A stretch of DNA of 64,000 nt from contig CM030704.1 of assembly GCA_017979445.1 (NCBI GenBank), positions 9,841,658-9,905,657 of the forward strand, given 5' to 3'. This DNA comes from Akebia trifoliata (taxonomy: Eukaryota; Streptophyta; Magnoliopsida; Ranunculales; Lardizabalaceae). The notes under the pieces are model-generated. The model made no database searches. It was not told the DNA's origin and was given only the letters and a program-made list of their open reading frames with translations. Positions 34,809 to 46,300 of the stretch are shown in pieces. Every line of letters begins with the position of its first letter. Positions within the stretch are counted from its first letter, which is position 1. Made by a program: the position numbers and the translations under genes.

Positions 34809-35582
34809 CGAATGAACTAAAATAAATCATTTTTTTATGGTCCAACTGAGGATCACTTTGTATTTCTATTTTGATCAATCAAAAAGTGACAAGCGGTACG
34901 CCCTAAGTTTAACGAAAAAGTGATCCATTTAATCTTTTGAAGCGTTAGAACTCAAAACAAAAATAAAGTCTAAGAGAAAAGTTGTCAGGACTAACGTAAG
35001 AAATAAAATGATAAATTTTTTTAGGCACATTGCCTCTAATTTTTGGCTTGGGCCAAAAAATTTTTACTCATTTTGTACCCCTACAAGAAGTTGAACAAAA
35101 ATATTAGCAAAAATGATAGTAAACAGACTCAAAATTTGATTCTGACTTGCCAAAATCTTGTTGACTTTTTCATATTTGAAAGAAAATTCTGTTTTACCCC
35201 AAATCGATATACTATAATAGTTAATCGGAAATCGGACCAGAAAGTTACAGTCAGTTTAAGTTCTACTGTCTACTTGGCAAAAAAATATATTTTTTTTTAA
35301 AGTTTGTTAGTCCAAATTAAAGGTACATTGCCTCTGGTTATTAGCTTAAGCCAAAAAAAATATTTTTTTTCATTTTTTTTTTTGTTTATTGATGATATGC
35401 ATGGCTAAAAAAAATAATCAGAAAACTAAAGAAAAAATCGGATTTCTCCATTTTACCCAAGGGAGTAAATAAAGAATAAAAAACACACCTAGACAACAAA
35501 TAATATTAGCTTGCAAATAAGAATATTTTGTATATTTTTTTTTCAAAATGGTTGAGTTGACACAAGGGTAGAGCCTTGGTCC

Positions 35583-35600
35583 CCAATGGAGTCACCAAGC
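35583..35600 (-). other. Decayed PBS of minus-strand element
   Basis: On the minus strand, directly after the LTR end (TCTACA then GCT), the sequence TGGTGACTCCATTGGGGA is read. It differs from the young PBS (TGGCGACTCCACTGGGGA) by two transitions. Confidence 0.65.
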
Positions 35601-37835
35601 TGTAGATGCGTGATCTGGGATTTTCAAGTTCACTTCTACTAAAATTTGGAGTCGTCATATTTGAAAAAGGGTGTGAATGATCACCCGGGTACATTTTTGG
35701 AAAAATGTTACATTTTTGGAAAAATGTTTCATTTTTAGCACATAGTGACTCTTGATGGATAAGATACCAATCAACCTCGAGATCGGGGTAAGTGGTTCGA
35801 TTGGAGAAAAGGGAAGGTGTTAGGCACCCTTTTCTCCCCACCAAGTGGTGGTAACCTCAATTCAACTTGGTCATTTTTGGATGTAAAAAAAATAAAATAA
35901 ATTCAAGTGCCACGTATCGATAAATTGTACCTAAGTGGGGATTTGCTATCGACTTTATCCTATAAGGATCATCTCATTGAAGGAGATGATCTTTACATGG
36001 ACCTAGCTTTGGAAGTAACACATTTTGAAAAGTGTTGGCTTCGATTACGGGTACATTCTCATGAGTCGAGAAGAACCCAAATGTCGGTTAACACAAAACG
36101 ATATAATGGGTTTAAGTCCGATTTTTATTTTTGAAGGTAGTTACAATCCTTATACTTTCGATCGAACCGAAGTCCAATCTATCGGAGATAAGGGAGGGGG
36201 AGCATAACAATTTAGAGGCTTTCTAAAAGAAAAAAAAATGAAGAGATAAAGGGATAGTAGAAGAAGGATTAGAGAAGGTAAAGAGAGAGGGGTACAATGC
36301 TTCTTTTGACTTACCTTGAGACCTTAGTTTGATCTTCTTTTCTTTCCTCTTTCTTCTACTTCTTTTAATCCTTATTGAGTTGTGATGATGTATTATTTAG
36401 AGTAATGTGAGAAATGTGAGAATAAAATAGAAGAAATTTGAAAGTAGAGATGTGAGTTGTAAGTTGAGATTAGAGGGTTGAGTATGATAGTGAGTGAGAG
36501 AGAGAGAGAGTGATTTTTCTTATAAGACTTGGGGTTTTCTTTTTAGGAGATGAGAGAGGTATTTATAGGGGTTTAGAGGATACTTTAGGGATATAATGGA
36601 GTGAAATGTTGAGAGAGTAGAAAATGGCATGAGTTTTGAAAGTGGGGGGGTATGAAATTTAGAGTTAGAATGAGGGTAGTTGTGTAATGAAGGTAAATGA
36701 GTGATTTTTTACCCAAGTGGTTTGAATCTTATCCAACCTATTTGGGTGGAGTGTTTGGTGAGGTGAGATTATGGGTATTTAAGAGGTTGGTCGTGATTAA
36801 GTGGTGTTTGGTTTAAGAGAATGGGGAGTGTAAGAGGGTGGTTGAGAGGGTGACATGTGGCAAGATGTGTAGAGATTAGGGGTTTAGATTAATTAATAAA
36901 AAGAATGAGTGTTTGATTCGAGATGAGGGGTGTTGGTTTAGGTTGTAGAGATGGGTTTGTAGGTAATGATAATGGTAGATTAAGGGAAGGTGATATTTGG
37001 TTAGTAGGGAGTGATGATATTAGGTTATGAGGAGGTGTGGGTTGATGTGATTTTTTAGAGAAAAAGTAATAGGGTAATTAATTTTTTTAAAGAAAGGTAA
37101 TGGGAGTTGGTGGTTTGATGTGAGAGGTGAGATGGGGTGACGACATGTGCCATTTTTTATGAAAAAGTGATGATTGGTTTGATGTGGGTGGTGGTTTGTG
37201 GTTAGGGTTATGGGTTGGATATGCATTGGATATGGGTTTGGACTTAGTAGTGTTATGCTTGGGTTTTAGGAGGTTTTTGGGTTTTAGAATTGGTTAGGGT
37301 CATTTTTGATTGGATTTTTGATGGTGGGTAGGTTTTAGGGTTTAGGTAAAATGGGGTTGAACTTATGTTAGGGGAGAGAAGGTGAGAAATTGATTTAGGA
37401 AAGTTGAAGGCTTATGAGCCTCAGGTGAGCTTAGGGTATTTTTGATTCGGGAGCGGAACGGTGAAGGTTATGAGAGGTGGTGGGTATCCCAAGTCTCATT
37501 TTTTTAATTTTATTGATTTTTTTTGAGATTTTTTGAAATCATTTGATTGATCAAAATGCCACATGTTGGCAAATCGGGCTTTTTAGGTCCGTTGGTGAAT
37601 TTTATTGAAAATCAGGTATTTTTTATTTCGAGAGTGGAGCAGTGAAGGTGAGAGTAGGTCAAGTCCTTTTTTATGAGTCAACTATTCCCTTAAAGGGTCT
37701 AAGGGGCCTTTGATTTGATTAAAGCGTCGCATTTCGATGAATTGAGCCTTTTAAGTCCGTCGATTAATTTTATTGAAAATCTGGTATTTTTGGGCCCTTT
37801 CGAGTGGGGGACTTGTTCAAATTGGGTTGTCTACA
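35601..37835 (-). repeat. LTR of a second Tat-like family (minus)
   Basis: About 2.2 kb, beginning TGTAGACAACCC on the minus strand (37835 downward) and ending TCTACA at 35601. The U5 signature (GGAAGGTGTTAGGCACC on plus) is at 35812-35828. It matches the plus-strand LTR at 54477-56193, including the PBS side. The plus strand from about 36220 to 37400 is almost free of C, so a strong strand bias lies over U3. Confidence 0.75.
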
Positions 37836-37884
37836 CTTGTAATACGCTTTTCTGATTTGCCTTTATAATTCAAAAGAGGTGGCA

Positions 37885-39290
37885 CGAAGCTAAGGTTGTT
37901 TTTTGTGTTTAAGTATCTCAAAGGGTCTCTCTATCAGTAGTGTGAGAACCTTCATTGAATTCCATGAATTTCGACTTGTATCCTCCCTCGTCCTCTTTTG
38001 ACCCATTTCCTTCTCTTCTTCTTTCTCGTTGCCCTCGGTTTCAACTTTGGTTGGCATAACGGTATGCACTGTCAGTCTTATTTCATGAGCTCTACTCTTT
38101 AAGGTTCCCTCTAAGGTGATGTACTCAGTTGTAATGTATAGATCCTCCGATATTTTCGGTGGACCGGTGATTAGCTCCTTATGCATCCTTGTTCTTGGTA
38201 TGACGACGTTGACACATGCTTGAATTACCATGTCATCATTAGGGTTTTTCACCAACAACAACTAGGTGTGGAATCGAGTAGTGAAATCACTGATGCTTTT
38301 CCTTTCCTCCTACCATAAGTAGAACAATATGTTGACTTTGACCTTCATACACATGTTGTGAATGTACTGAGCCACAAAGAGCTCTTCCTACTGTTAAAAA
38401 TTCTTGAATGAGCCCAGTGGCAAACCTTGAAACCATGAGATAGCTGCCAACCGCAAGGTGGTCGGGAATATCTTGCATGTAAGTGCATCATTCCCTTGAT
38501 AAAATATCATCAGGTTGTAATGCATGACATGCTTTACAGGGTCTTTAGTTCCATTAAAAGAGTCAAACTTTAGCATGTAGAACTTCCTTGGTGGATCGGA
38601 GTTCTGGATCGCCTCTGTGGATGGTGATATTCTCAGATCCCTGACAATCAATCAAGGCGATCGACTTGACCCCCTTTGATAGCGGCATCCTCCATTTGCC
38701 TCATAAAATCTTCCACCTCCACCAAAGTTAATAGGTTAGGTGGTATGTTTTGTCCGTTATTGACCTAATTTCCCTTAGACCGAACTTTGGGGTCGTGATT
38801 CCCAATTCAACATCTAGCGTCATCGTCATTGTCCCTTATGTTCTCTGATCCTTCGGCCCTCTGTTGTCACAGTTTCTTGTTCTCTTTTTTGAAGACTCAG
38901 ATCTCTTTTGATCGTCACTCTATACTCTACTGTAGTTTCGTCCTTACTTGTGCCAGCAAAAGCTATAGACGTCTTCCATTGGATTTTGGTTCCCTTGTAC
39001 TCCTTGAGTTGTAGGAGCCTAATCTTCTTTTTAAAACCCCAGTTGCTGCAACTCCTGCAGTAACTTCTGCTGCTCCTTCTGCTTTAGTTTCTATTGTACT
39101 ACTTCGATCGTTATTCCTTGTGTTTGTCATGTGGATGTCATATTTTTTGTTTAATTCCCACGAGCGATGCCAATAGTAGATGTGATTTTTGTGATCACCT
39201 CGAGATCGTCACTTTCTGATTGAATGATCTGCCTCTCCATGAATCCTTATCTGTTCCATAGAGCCTTCAATGCCTAAGTTAGTTGCAGAG
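37885..39290 (-). pseudogene. Ty3/Gypsy gag remnant (minus)
   Basis: On the minus strand, 38651-38394 reads FDSFNGTKDPVKHVMHY, then ALTCKIFPTTLRLAAISWF, then LPLGSF, a typical Retrotrans_gag core. In another frame follow DFTTRFHT, LLLVKNPNDDMVIQACVN and VIPRTRMHKELITGPPK, continuing to 37890. The N-terminal part (39290-38660) is glutamine-rich and full of stops. At least one frameshift and several stops break it. Its downstream (pol) side is missing at 37885, next to the foreign LTR ending at 37835. Confidence 0.8.
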
Positions 39291-39350
39291 AAAATTTAAC
39301 AGAGTTTTAGTGCCAAAAAATTGCATACCTTTGATGTGGGGATCCTCTTC

Positions 39351-39358
39351 TATTTATA
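39351..39358 (-). promoter_or_regulatory. TATA box of the gag-bearing element's LTR (minus)
   Basis: TATAAATA on the minus strand, followed by GAAGAGGATCC and about 60 nt later by TTTGGCACTAAAACTCTG, which could be the LTR end and a decayed PBS. The gag remnant starts just downstream. Confidence 0.45.
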
Positions 39359-39989
39359 GAGAGAGGGTTGGTATTTTGCATGTTTTCCCTTCTTATCCCC
39401 TTTCTATTTTGGGATGAGAAACGTGTGGGATTCCCTTACTAGGAATCCTTTCTAATTTAATGCCTCAAATCCCAAAAAATTAGGGATCAAAGTATTTTTT
39501 ACTTATGGAACTCTATCTTCCTAACCTTCAGCCGAGTTCCTTCCCTCTGTGAACCACCTGAGCGACTATAACACACAAGTCAAAAGAATGCCCCTAGTGA
39601 ACTCTCTTATTCCTTAATGACATGTGTCGTTATCTCATTGGTTAGAGAATTTATCCCTTCACATCAAGAATACATCACCTATTTATTATAAATACAATTA
39701 TAAAATATTATAAATAAAATTATAATTATAATTATAAGATGATGGGCCTCTCTGGGCGCATGAAGAGACTAGCTTCTAAGCCCAAGCTGAGCCCTAAAAA
39801 TGGTTTGGGCCTGGTCATTTACTTAGTAAGCCAAGTAACACTACCCAAATCCGGTCAATGCCAGGCCAGTCCGGCCCATTTAGATGCTTTTCCGCGAGAT
39901 ACGCCACCACATCATTTTTTTTTTTTTTTTTTTGTCACCTTTGTGTTTCCGTGTGTCATTTCCAGCATTTTCCAAACATAACTCTACAA

Positions 39990-40334
39990 AGTCAACCGCG
40001 GGATTTTTCTCTTTCTTCGTTACCACGTCTTTAAAGTAGTTTTGAAACTTCTCTTCTCTCTCTTAATCAAATAACGAAGTCAGATCCGTAGGAGACCTTA
40101 CACCTTCTCAATGCCCATACGAATCGATTAACATAGCTTATTATCTGACGATTTTTCTTCTTCTTCCTTTTCTTACCCATACTCCAACAAATAAATAAAT
40201 AAATAAATAAAACAAAATTTATAGCTTTCTCAGACAAATCCAAAAACCCTAACTTCTCTTTCGTTTTATCTCTCTGTAAATCCAAGCTTCGATCGAAGAA
40301 CAATCAGAATTTCTTCAACAATTCGATATCAGAA
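39990..40334 (+). promoter_or_regulatory. Promoter/5' UTR region of the IST1-like gene
   Basis: CT-rich leader sequence leads to the start codon at 40335. It contains a plant telobox, AAACCCTAA, at 40244-40252 directly before CTTCTCTTTC, a combination common near transcription starts of growth-related plant genes. (TAAA)n lies at 40191-40210. No clear TATA box is seen, so the exact start is unknown. Confidence 0.55.
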
Positions 40335-43300
40335 ATGCTTCACAGGAGCTTTAAGGCCGGGAAATGGTATTTTCTATCGATTCTATGCGACCTGGATTTT
40401 GTATTTTTTCCTTTTGTATCAACTGAAAATTTCTTCATTCAAATACGCAGATAATATTTTAGACACCTTAAAATTATGCAATTTTTTTCTTTATCTTTTA
40501 TTTTTTTATCAATTTCGTTGAACACTTGAATTCTGCTTTTTTTTTTTCTTTTGTTTGGGGGTGAATTGGATTTGTTTATGATTTCTGACTGAAATTTGAA
40601 GGTTTTGATGAACCATGCGGTTTTATTGATTGATTTATTTATTTATGGGTTGGAAATTGGATTTGTTTGTGGTTTCTGGATGAAATTTGAAGGTTTTTAA
40701 TTGGTTGAATGGTACAGCAAGACGTCCTTGAAGCTTGCGGTGGCTCGTATGAAGCTTCTAAAGAACAAGAGAGAAACGCAACTGAGGCAGATGAAGAGGG
40801 ATTTAGCTCAGCTTCTTCAATCTGGCCAGGAAAAGACTGCAATGATTCGAGTATGTCTTGATTGATATTTAGAACACAAATTTATTTATTTTTTTCTATT
40901 TTTATGTGAAATTAATTGCTTAGGTTTTGGATCTTTTTTTATTATTTTATATATTGATATTCTTTGGTTACAATTCAGTAGGTTTTGATAGCATTATTTT
41001 TGTACCTTATCGATTTGTAATTTAGGATGTTAAATAGATCAGATCCAATTTAGTATCAATCATGTGTGAAAGTGTGTATTTCGTGAATTAGAGATGACAT
41101 CAACTTATCTCTTGGTTTTAATATCATGTTCATCCTAGTGCTACAATAATGATGCAATTCTAATGGCATCTTTGGTAACACTTCTAAAGTCTGAATGGAG
41201 GTGGTCTACCCTTACAATTCAGACTTCAGAAATTTCATTTCTGTTTGTTTCTTTTCAGATTTCAGACTTCAGAACTGAAATTCAGAAGTTTTGAACCAGC
41301 AATGGGGGGATGCTGGATGAAACTTCTGAAGTCTGATTTCTAGTTTGCAGACTTTAGATTTCAGAAGTGTTACCAAAGCCTGATCATTATCTAGATCGCC
41401 CTTATCTAAACCTTATTCATATTATTGAGGTTGACGACATGAATACTATTTTTTCATTTGAGTCTACCATGAATCATATCTTCAGTCAAGGCATGTTCCT
41501 TCATATTGTTTATTATTATTGTCATCCCTATTGGTTTTGGTCATCTTCGTCTTTTTAGAGCCCTAGACTTTTATTATATCGCTCTTTCACATGGGCATTT
41601 TTTTTTGGCCTTCTTTGTACACACATAAACATCTAAAAAACTTTTCCCTACTTTATCTCATATTGGATTATACTCATTTATGATTTTGTTTCTCCTACTC
41701 TTACTGCTCATCAATTTCTGTACCCTCATTTTTTATACGCTCATTCTATGAATATGTTTCTTGACAACCCAACATTGAGCTCCATCATAAAATCTTGGTC
41801 TTACTTTTTTCCTTGTAAAATTTTCTCTTTGGTTTGACAAGTAAAAGTTGATCATGCAACACTTCCATAGTGTGCCTTGCCTTCATCTACCTAGCACTAG
41901 TTCTATGGGTCACATCTTCACAAATTCTTCATCTTTATATATAACTGACCTCAGATAATGGAAGTAGTCTCTTTTGGATATTGATTGTCCTTCAATATTG
42001 ATAGTGTTTCATTCCAAAAGAAAATGTCTTAATTTTAATTTGCAAGTTATGTATTTTGTATTGGTCTTATTTATCTTAAAACCTTTAGTTCTTAATGTAT
42101 TCCTCTGTAGTTCTTGTTTGAAATTTACTTCCTTCTTGTTTTCATGTGCCAACACTAAATCATTTGCAAATAACAAACACAGAGGACCTCTCCTTGAACA
42201 TGAGTAGTTAATCCATCCTTAACTAGCGCATGCTTACAATCTGATGACTTCTTTATTACGTACTGTAAGAAATTTCTACTCTATTTAGTGTAGTTTCTAT
42301 TAGTTTCCCTGGACTTCGTATAAGAAACTTAATTAGAGTAAGTAATTTGTCTTAAAATTCGCAATAAAGTTGATTATCATATGTCCTTTGAGACACATTT
42401 CAAAATGAAGAAGACACTTGTATATCTTCCAAAAAAAAAGCACTTAAAAGATTGGGGTCTGCTAACCGAATCCTATTCCTCCATTCCACCCTGTCCAAAA
42501 CCAAGTTTTTTATTATTGAAAGTGGTTATATATATGCTTTCACTACCTCCATCCACATTCATTTGGGTTCCCTCTTATTCTTTTAGGACCCTTCAACTTA
42601 AATATTTCTTCAAATCTGGTTAGTAATTGGCTTTGTTGAATATGCCAAACCATCTCAGCAAGCTCGAATGTTGCTTGTGCCCATGTCTTGTATTTTGGGA
42701 AATAATAAGACTTACTTTTGTTGTCCATGTTCTCCTTTGTATTTTTTATATGGACAACTTATTATGTGGCACATGCTTTTATATAAACAGGTAATTTTAT
42801 ATTTTTGCTGCATAATTCCATCTGATAGGCTGTTTCACATCAAGTGGATTTATGATAAGGACCAATTTGTGATACTGATATGAAACATTCATGATATATA
42901 GTCTTGATGTAAGGTAATTGATAATTTTGAAAGCGTATGGTCTATTACAGCATAGTAACAAAGTTCGGATTCGATAATTATTCCGTGAGGCTTCAATTTC
43001 GATAGATTCGGTAAAGTTTCGTAGAAAAATCGGCAAAATTTCAGGGATTATAAAAAAATATCTTATTGGATTTCTTACCTAAACCTATCATCTTTAACCT
43101 CTCTCTAAATCCTATCTTCTGTAAAAATCAAAATTTTGGAGGTGAAGGGTAAAAAATGTTATCATATTCCATGATTAATTGAGGGATTGTCGATTAGTTG
43201 ATCGAATTAATCGGCTAACTCTAATTTGGAGAATTTTAAGAAATTTTTGAAAAATTCAGAGAATTTTGTGGCTACATATTACAGGCTGTTTTAGTTAAAG

Positions 43301-46300
43301 AATAATCAAACCTCATTGCAGAAATGATATTTTTTGTTCCATTTCAGGTTGAACATGTAGTGAGGGAGGAGAAGATGGTGGCAGCTTATGATCTTGTTGA
43401 TATATATTGTGAGCTTATCGTGGCACGATTGCCAATTATTGAGTCACAAAAGTATGTATACACATTGGTCTTGACTAGTTTCCACTATATTCCCCGTTTA
43501 AACATTTAAAGTTTGTGCTGATATTCATTCATCTAAGTGATTGAACTTCAATGCAACTGTTCCTTCTTTTGCATATAATGAATATATATCTTTCTTTGTA
43601 GAATGCCAATTCAACCAGCCTATGCTGTTGAGAAGACATATTTAGGGAAAGAGGGGGGGCAGGTTGCACTGTTAATTCATAATCTTTGTTTTTCTCATCT
43701 TAAGTTATAATTCATTATAGAGAATGCTCAGCAACGGTTTAATATGCTTTTTGAAAAAGCATGGCTTGAGAATATTTGCATACGCACACACACAAAATAA
43801 GAATAAGAAAAGAAACAAAATATCGTTAAACCAAACTGCCTATCCTGATGGGATTTGGCCAATTTTGGCCAGTGTGATCATTAGTTAAGCTATTATTGTG
43901 CGAGCAGATTGGATAGTGGATGGAATCCCCACAATCTGGTTAACTCTACCATTGGAATCATTGAAATAATTTAAAATAATGGTATTTTTCAGCATATCAG
44001 CAAGATGAAAATTTTGATGGATAATGATACTTTATGTGGAATGCTTAGAGAAGATGAATTTATTTTTTTCAACAAAAGACTTGTCTTTGGATAGAATGGA
44101 GGAACAAGATTCATTTAGCTGATCCCAAATCTTAGGGATAAGTCCTTATGATGCAAGACGGTGAGGAAAGATGTAATTTAGGGGTTGGTTAGGGGGTCTT
44201 ATTTGGGATTTGGATTTGGATTAAGGATTTGGGCGAAAAATGTTTACAAAATCCCAATTGGCTATTGAGATGTAAAATGCAAAGTTTTGTAAATTGTGAT
44301 ATTTTGGTTGGGGTTGGATAATGGTTAAAGGAAAGAAGAAAGGTTAAGGTTTATAGGATAATGATTAAAGGTTAAGGAAATATGGAAAGTATTAAGAGTT
44401 AAGGTTTGTAGGTTTCAAGAATCAAGAATTCAAGATTTCTTGAAAAATCAAGAAAACAAAGTTTATGGATTGGTTCCTTGAAAGGATTAAAGGGTTCTTG
44501 ATCTCTCACAAATAAATAAATAAATTGTAGAAAAGACGGATTGAAGAAGATGATAGAAGATAAGAAAAAGATTAAAGAAAAAAAATGATATATAAATACA
44601 CCTTGGAATTACCCCATGATTCCCATGGCTTCAACCACGTTGAATTCACCAAATCCAAACAATAATTGTAATTTTGTTTATTCCATTCATTCTTTGTCAA
44701 TAAACTAATACAATCTATAAATAAAGAAAATCAACCAAGAGTCTTAATAAAACTAAAAAACCAAATAAATAACCTAATTTCATAACTTCCTCTCTTAAAT
44801 TTTCAATCCTAATAAACTTAAATAAAAGACATAAAGTTACCAAACTACACCTAAATATTATACTAAGATCATGAACCAATAAAACATGAAAATAAACCCC
44901 AAAAACATAAAAAAAAAGTCCTAAAATAGAAAACTAAATAAAATCAACTCTTCAAGCTTTGATGTCCCCTTCACCTTGTTAGAGAAGCTAAAAAAATTTA
45001 ACTTTTTAACAGTTGTAATGTGGTGTTTATTGTAGTTATTCTACCTTTTATAATACCTAATGTAAAGAAATTAATTTAATTTGCTAAATTAGGTTTTTGA
45101 TAATATTAATTGATTCATTCTCCTCTTGTCATACTGGTAACATAAAAAGTGATACATATCATTAATGAAATGGATGATTCATTTTTCTTCTTTGACTATG
45201 AAAAGATAAATAAGTTCCTTCATTGTATTCATGTTTTATTCTTTTTTATCTATAAAATTATGTTCTTTTACTTTTTGTTTCTCAAAAAAGATGAATTGGT
45301 AAAAAAAAGAAGACGTTTTTTTTTTGTTAAGTAGGCACTTCAAAAGCTTTATTTGAAGTTGGGTTCAAAAAGCTTCATTTTGTTGATTGCTGCCATGGGA
45401 AACCTTCAAGGTGATTCATGCCATGAACATGTAAAAAGTACTTTCCTGAAATGTGAATCCAACTTGTTATCAAATATCATAAAATGAGGATACATGGGAC
45501 CTATGCTACTAGTACACTTCAAAATGGATGTTATAGTTGATAAATTTGGGGGTTAACTCAAAACCAATTGGCAATGAGTGGAGAGGCCCAAGAGTTTATA
45601 AGGAGAGAAACAAGGCAATGAGTGTTTGATGTAGGACTAAACTCAACACGCCCCGCACATGTGGGCCGAATTGGGCCAAAGCACGTGAAGATATGAACTG
45701 GGTGACGTGGAGGAGAGAAAGGCCTGCTCTGATACCATGATAAATTTAGAGGTCAACTCAAAACCAATTGGCTATGATTGGAGAGACCTAGGAGCTTATA
45801 AGGAGAAAGACAAGGCAATTTGTGTCCAATGTGGGACTAAACTCAACACGCCCCCGCACATGTGGGCCGGACTAGGCCAAAGCATGTGAAGATATGAATT
45901 GGGGTACGTCAAGGAGAGAGGCTCGCTCTGATACCATGTTAACCAACTAACTACTTCAAAAGACCGATCTATTGGAGAAGAGGAGAACTATGAATATATA
46001 AGAGGGTTAGGAGGCTTAACTGGAGTATGACTCACTCGAGAGTGGAGGAAAATATACACTCAATACTCCCCCTCACCCATAAGGGAGGAAAGATTCAAAC
46101 CCATGACCTATATGAACCAGCACTCTGATACTGTGACAGATTTGGGGGTCCAACTCAAAACCAATTGGCGATGAGTGGAGAGGCCTAGGAGCTTATAAGG
46201 AGGGAGACACTAAGTGTCCGATGTAGGACTAAACTCAACATGCCCCCGCACGTGTGGGCCAGACTGTGCCAAAGCATGTGGAGATATGAATTGGGTGACA

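Noticed and set aside
42381..43036. Several ORFs in intron 2
   Set aside because: Intronic, in different frames and strands, without similarity to known proteins.
43602..43662. Possible extra exon in the IST1-like gene (AG|A ATG CCA ATT CAA...CAG|GT)
   Set aside because: It has splice-like borders but its 61 nt would shift the frame into exon 4, and the family reads directly from ..IESQK to NCPIDL without it.
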